This document shows, piece by piece, positions 58,670 through 64,000 of a DNA stretch of 64,000 bases. Source of the stretch: Erpobdella octoculata (taxonomy: Eukaryota; Annelida; Clitellata; Hirudinida; Erpobdellidae). The notes below the pieces were generated by a model. That model saw nothing but the letters and a program-made list of their open reading frames with translations. It was not told where the DNA came from and searched no databases. Every line of letters starts with the position of its first letter. Within the stretch, counting starts at the first letter, position 1. The stretch is taken from NCBI GenBank assembly GCA_963978895.1, contig OZ022244.1, positions 26,431,692 to 26,495,691 of the forward strand, written 5' to 3'. A program made the translations under genes and the position numbers.

Positions 58670-58785
58670 TTAAAATTAACTGTATACAGCTAAGAAGTGT
58701 TGTTGAATGAACAGATGTTGGAGACCACTGCAAACAGCACATCTGTCCAGCCTGTTCACTTGTTTCATTCATAGTAGAACTGCTT

Positions 58786-60245
58786 AAAACAGGTATAACA
58801 CGGGTACCCGAACCCGAGTTCGGTACTACCCGGTACTTTTCTGATACCCGAACTCGAACCCGAAAGTGTGAAAATTTGATACCCGAACCCGAAAATGTGA
58901 AGACTTGATACCCGAACCTGAACCCGAAAATGAGAAAACTTGATACCCGAACCCGAACCCGAAAATTTATAAGCCTAATACCCGAACTCGGAGTTGTGAA
59001 CAAATAAATCTTTATAAAAGCTGTGTCTTAGAGATTAATAAATTACAAGTTTTGTTGACGTAACATATTATACTAATAGCGAGCGTAGAAGTTTTGTATT
59101 ATCACCTTTGCGTAACAAATAACACAAATACGTCATTTTATTAGTGATTGTGTAAACTAAACCACTAATCCGTTTGATTATAAAGCGGACCGAGCCGCGA
59201 ACGAACTAAAATAATTAAGCCTCCTTCGGTCGAAGAAATCGCGGATAGCCATGACTCTAAACTTTTTACTTCAGTTATATAACCTTATATTTATTCATTC
59301 ATATACTCAAAGTTTTTCTGATATAACAAAGACTCTTTATTATAAAGATAATCTTGCATAATCCTAAACTTTAACTGGCAAAGTCTATAAATGATCTATG
59401 CGCCACAGTTATTTTATTGGCAAATGTGTAAGCTAGGACACTAATCCGCCTGATTACCCGACCGGACCGAGCCGCGAAAAAAAGTAATAAAACAATAATT
59501 TAAGAGGTAACGTATTATACTAATCGCAAGCCATGCAAGTTTTGTATTATCACCTTTGCGTAACAAATAAACACAAATAGGTCATTTTATTGGTGAGTGT
59601 GTAAGCTAGACCACTAATCTGCCTGATTATCTGGCCGGACCGAGCCACGAACGAACTAATATAATTAAGCCTCCTTCGGCCAAAGAAATCACATTATTTG
59701 GAAAGCTAAAAAAATAACTTGTTAGAGTTTATTCAATACGTGTAATGTCCAATGGATGAATTGATCGCTCTCGTTTGTATATGTATATACACTAGCCTAG
59801 TCATACTGTGCTACAACTACATCCGCATCAATTAGGTCTGGATACAAATTCGTCACATGAGCATGCAATTGATCTTTGTCAGCATCTGACTGCATAAGAG
59901 CACCAACTAACAGATACAACTCACTTGCATCATCCATGAAGCGAGATTTCAGTTCATTTAAACAATTTAATTTTTCAGGGGAGCACGTGCTCCATGTGCT
60001 CCCATGTGGCGACGCCATTGACACTAGGTAAATTTAAAATCAATCCAGGAATTTGAAATCATAAGCCAGTACCCGAACCCGAACCCGAACCCGGTTTTTG
60101 GAAAACTACAAACCCGAACTCGAAAACCTGAGTTTCACAAACCAGAACCCGAACCCGAAAACTCGAATTTTACAAACCCGAACCCGAAAACTCTAGTTTC
60201 ACAAACCCGAACCCGAAAACTCCAAAAAGTACATCCGTGACATCC

Positions 60246-60248
<3 letters not shown>
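58786..60248 (-). mobile_element. decayed hAT-like element with CCCGAA subterminal repeats
   Basis: Left end CAGGTATAACACGGGTACCC and reversed right end TAGGGATGTCACGGATGTAC are loosely inverted. Both ends carry arrays of CCCGAAC hexamer-like repeats (58,805-58,990; 60,065-60,225). Inside, 59,060-59,690 has a threefold repeat of about 200 bp (GACCGAGCC, AAGCCTCCTTCGG). 59,797-60,024 minus encodes a fragment like a hAT transposase. No clear target duplication. Confidence 0.5.
59797..60024 (-). pseudogene. hAT transposase-like fragment
   Basis: Seventy-five codons, including KLNCLNELKSRFMDDASEL and HAHVTNLYPDLIDADVVVAQ. The pattern (LNELKSRF, then a spacer, then YPDLIDAD) resembles the region before the C-terminal dimerisation domain in hAT transposases of the 52-kDa-repressor type. 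Catalytic residues are not included. Confidence 0.4.
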
Positions 60249-60343
<95 letters not shown>

Positions 60344-60345
60344 GA
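60249..60345. repeat. (TA)n microsatellite
   Basis: About 85 bp of TA after CATCCCTAA. Confidence 0.95.
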
Positions 60346-60388
60346 GATTTTTTTGTTAAAACGTCTAAGGGGTAAGTAACATACGTAT
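60346..60388 (-). repeat. 42-bp inverted repeat, left arm
   Basis: Reverse complement of 61,071-61,112 apart from one mismatch; core CTAAGGGGTAAGTAACATAC. The arms bracket the second ribozyme-like element. Confidence 0.85.
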
Positions 60389-60389
60389 A

Positions 60390-61112
<723 letters not shown>

Positions 61113-61439
61113 TAATTTGTATTACAACGTTTTTATTAAGTCACTTTCTTGTTTGTTTGTCTGTCCGCGGAAATTGATTATATTCTTTTTGTCTGTCCGC
61201 GAAAATAGATTATATAATAGAGTTCTCCACACTAACCGTAGCATGGACTTCTTACATTAAGTAGTCCACGACCGTAGACAGCGTTAAGAGGCTCGTTTGT
61301 GATGCTTCGACAAAATCTTGTGAGCTTGATCCTCTTCCTACTCAGCTAGTTAACAACTGAATTGATGACCTTGCCTCTTTTATAACCTTCTTATTCAATA
61401 AATTAGGTAGTAGATGAAGGTTATTTTCCTCTGTCTTTT

Positions 61440-61945
61440 TGCTCTGCCCAGATTACCCCAATTCTGAAAAAGCCAATCTAGAGGCTTCATCACCTCTCAA
61501 TTATCGCCCAATATCTGGTCTTCCTTTTCTCTGAAGCTTCTTGAGAGATCAGTTTATGAACAATTGCAGGTCCATCGGTCCATGTCTCGGTCAATAATCT
61601 TCTTCCTGAGAACCAGTCGGCGTATCGAAAATTGCATTTCACTGAAACGGCCCTCCTAAAGGTGCCACTGATCAGACAATTGCTTGCCGCTGATCGGGGA
61701 ATGGTTACGCTACTTGGTCTGTGAGATCTAAGGACAGCTTTTGACTGCGTAGATCACGACATTCTCAATCGTCGTCTGGACTTAATAACGTGGTACTCAA
61801 GTGGATTATACTTACCTTGTTGATCGTTCTCAGCGATTGAGGTATAACGGTCTGCTTTCTGATGTTGGCACCTCTGTTTTTTCTTCTCTACACTTCTGAC
61901 GTCATTGATCTCCTCCTGCGGCAGGGATTCCAAGTTTCTTAAAGT
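61440..61945 (+). pseudogene. decayed non-LTR reverse transcriptase fragment
   Basis: Across shifting frames one can read ITPILKKPNLEASSPLNYRP, then AFDCVDHDIL, hallmark RT blocks of CR1/Jockey-type elements, separated by stops and frameshifts. The FADD block is not recovered. It is older than the two elements in the kinase gene. Confidence 0.65.
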
Positions 61946-62039
61946 TATAGTGCATCAAGTTATTCATTCAGATCCTAAAGGTCTGAGGTTTTGACGAATT
62001 TCACACTGTGATCTACCAGATGAAATATGGAGAGAGCCG

Positions 62040-62273
62040 TTGAAGGACAATGTGTGGATTTCTGCTGCTCTTAATAAGTCACAATTCCGTAAATTCAATC
62101 CTAAACATTTTATAATTGCATTCAAAAAATATCATCAATTCACAGGTGGTATTATACCACGTGCGTCAGACATCTTGAAAGTTCTTTCAAAGTTTCCCTT
62201 GACAACTACAAAAAGTTTTATCCAAGAAGTGAGTAAATCATACAAAGGACAACAGTTATTTAGCGAATTTTAA
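62040..62273 (+). CDS. unrecognised short frame
   Basis: Seventy-seven codons, MKDNVWISAALNKSQFRKFN to KGQQLFSEF. It follows the RT fragment and could be more of a mobile-element protein. No motif recognised, and no paralogue in this window. Confidence 0.2.
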   Translation: MKDNVWISAALNKSQFRKFNPKHFIIAFKKYHQFTGGIIPRASDILKVLSKFPLTTTKSFIQEVSKSYKGQQLFSEF

Positions 62274-62289
62274 AACTTGGCTGAATTTA

Positions 62290-62815
62290 AAAAAATTTTT
62301 CGTAAATATTTGATTTCGTATTTGATTCCTGAATATTTATATTTCTGTGTATATAGTAATGCTATTTTATTATTAACCTGGTTAATTTTTCTTATTTTAT
62401 ATATTTTATTTTCACTTAGCTTGCAGCTTCATTTTGTTTAACTGTATCCTGAGGCTTTATTTTTACTAAATTTACATCTAGACCATCAATAGTTCTGATA
62501 TTTGGCAGATATTTGAAAATTTCGAGTCTTTTTTACACAAAGTCACTGCAAAATATATTTGAAATAATATCTCAAAAAACATTTAGACCTCCATCGGTAG
62601 GTCCGGCAAAATAGTTGAAAATGACACTTTCATTTGTTTAAATGAGCTCAGATGATTTAACAGCAAGTTTTAACAGCAGTAATTATTTGTAATATGAATG
62701 AAAGCTAAAACAAAAATTAATATGTTTCCGGGTTTTTAAGGCCGCGGATTTAACAAATATCCCAACTGTTGACTGAGTTTTTGGACGTAGGGTTCTAACC
62801 GTAAATTATTGCTGA
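62290..62815. other. A/T-rich sequence, nothing identified
   Basis: No frame or repeat boundary supported. Confidence 0.4.
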
Positions 62816-63274
62816 CTAGCGGGGTTATCCGGCGTTGCCCGGGGTTTTCAGAGGTTTTTCTCTCGCTCCCGTATTCTTCCCCGTTTGCTCTCCCGCTCTC
62901 GATCGCTTTCCCGTTTCCGCTCGCTCTACAGTTCCCGGTCGCTTTCCCGTTCCCGCTCGCTTTTCTGCTCCCACTCCCACTTCCATCTATCTCTTAATAA
63001 TTTGCAATAACACGCAATCGGTAAAATTATGCAAGACTGTCAAGCAAGTAATGCCTGTTACGCAATTGTTTCGAAAACTTATGGAATGATCATGTATAGG
63101 CACTTTTGACCCGGAAAGGTTTTTTGGCTCCCGGGGGATCGGAGGAGTCCAAACTTTTTTAACTTTTTTCCCCTGTATGAGAACTACCTCCTTGCCAAAG
63201 TTAAAATTTCATCAAGATCGCTTCAGCGGTTCAGATTTCTATAAAAGACAGACAAACTCACAAATATATATATA
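62816..63274 (-). mobile_element. small Helitron of the A/B group
   Basis: CTAGCGGGGTTATCCGG at 62,816 is the reversed 3' end, preceded by A. A degenerate minisatellite runs to 62,990, then unique sequence, and the 5' end reads (reversed) TATATATATTTGTGAGTTTG. The TC start is not clean. Confidence 0.65.
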
Positions 63275-63440
63275 ACTCCGCCTTGCTTTTGCAAGCCAGT
63301 CCCAAGCCTGGAGAAAGGAGGAGGGGAAAGTTAAAAAGATCAAATTAAGATCCACGACAGGATGTACTTAGGTGTTTCCAACATACAGCCATTTTAGTCT
63401 TAAAACACCTGGTGTAAAGGACTATAAACTATTACAATAA
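63274..63440 (+). repeat. dispersed hairpin repeat, copy 2
   Basis: Copy of 49,190-49,350 (GCAAGCCAGTCCCAAGCCTG, GAGAAAGGAGGAGGG). It directly abuts the Helitron 5' end. Confidence 0.75.
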
Positions 63441-63441
63441 A

Positions 63442-63507
<66 letters not shown>
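63441..63507. repeat. (TA)n microsatellite
   Basis: About 60 bp of pure TA. Confidence 0.95.
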
Positions 63508-63509
<2 letters not shown>

Positions 63510-63533
63510 TGTTTAGAATTTTGCATCTGATAT

Positions 63534-63561
63534 GCCTCTTTTGCCTTAAAAAAGAGGCATT
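63534..63561. repeat. short perfect hairpin
   Basis: TGCCTCTTTT and AAAAGAGGCA, 10-bp arms around a 7-8 base loop. No U run typical of a terminator; role unknown. Confidence 0.7.
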
Positions 63562-64000
63562 GCGGAAGAAAAATTCTATTGAGTTTTCATCAGTGCATCA
63601 GAAGTAACATAATAATCGGTAAAAAAACTAACAACTAACAACTCTAAGAAAAAAAAGATTACAATGCAAATCCTCTCACCGATGGTCCAGAAAAAAGTAC
63701 AGAAAAAATATTTTCATTTAATTCTCGGACCATTTCATAAACCAGCTGAAGCTACTGTTTAGGAAAGAGGACGATTTCCCATAATAAACGCAATCTTTCA
63801 AAGTTTTCCTTGCAGCCATGAAAAAAATATTTTGTTATCTGTGATAAGGAGAACTTTTTTCCGTACGATTGAAATAATCTTACTATTAAATACTGCAGCT
63901 AAAATCATTCTCAGCTTTGAAGTAACTGATAAAAAATGCCCTGTGTTGACGTTGCTCCAGAAAAAAAACAAAATACAGAAAAAGAAGAGAAAAAGAAAAA
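63562..64000. other. window end, nothing identified
   Basis: A/T-rich with A-runs at the end; no gene recognised. Confidence 0.4.

Noticed and set aside
63534..63620. A third hammerhead
   Set aside because: The hairpin and a CTGATGA on the minus strand are present but no GAAA box in the right place and no stem I.

Overview
This window is A/T-rich eukaryotic DNA from a metazoan, almost certainly an invertebrate. The evidence is two intron-split animal genes (a CDKL2-like kinase on + and the Mediator subunit MED19 on -), long (TA)n tracts and a very high load of nested transposons. A spiralian such as an annelid is my guess, but nothing in the sequence proves it.

Layout. 1-3,600: a nest of small non-autonomous Helitrons carrying an 18-bp minisatellite or a (GTCA)n microsatellite, with (TA)n tracts. 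3,900-8,150: a decayed, intron-containing transposon-like gene ending in a PHD finger, flanked by GC-rich palindromic repeat blocks. 8,480-17,764: a second Helitron nest holding a near-complete Helitron (Rep plus PIF1-type helicase, 12,271-17,159) that inserted into another Helitron. 17,786-19,188: an internally deleted pogo/Tigger-like element. 19,681-26,803: a hAT-like element with an 8-bp target duplication; inside it lie an element rich in TTAGGG repeats and a young, open Ty3/Gypsy LTR retrotransposon (22,289-26,717).

27,700-about 47,640 is a CDKL2-like kinase gene in at least eight exons. Its introns hold a 34-37 bp VNTR, a non-LTR retrotransposon broken by a tRNA-derived SINE, a hAT MITE, a piggyBac relic and an intact two-ORF non-LTR retrotransposon. 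Directly downstream are two related, intronless reading frames for a small hydrophobic protein I do not recognise (47,646-48,266 and 49,721-50,038). Three exons of MED19 lie on the minus strand at 53,686-51,417.

51,650-52,050 and 60,390-61,070 each hold a hammerhead-ribozyme-like motif in a (TA)n-flanked element, the kind of arrangement known from Penelope-like retroelements. The rest, 54-64 kb, holds MITEs, a third copy of the (GTCA)n Helitron, hAT and non-LTR relics, a dispersed hairpin repeat and microsatellites.

The only host genes I can support are the kinase, MED19, possibly the small membrane-protein pair and one uncertain minus-strand exon. Most other long reading frames are microsatellite or minisatellite translations.
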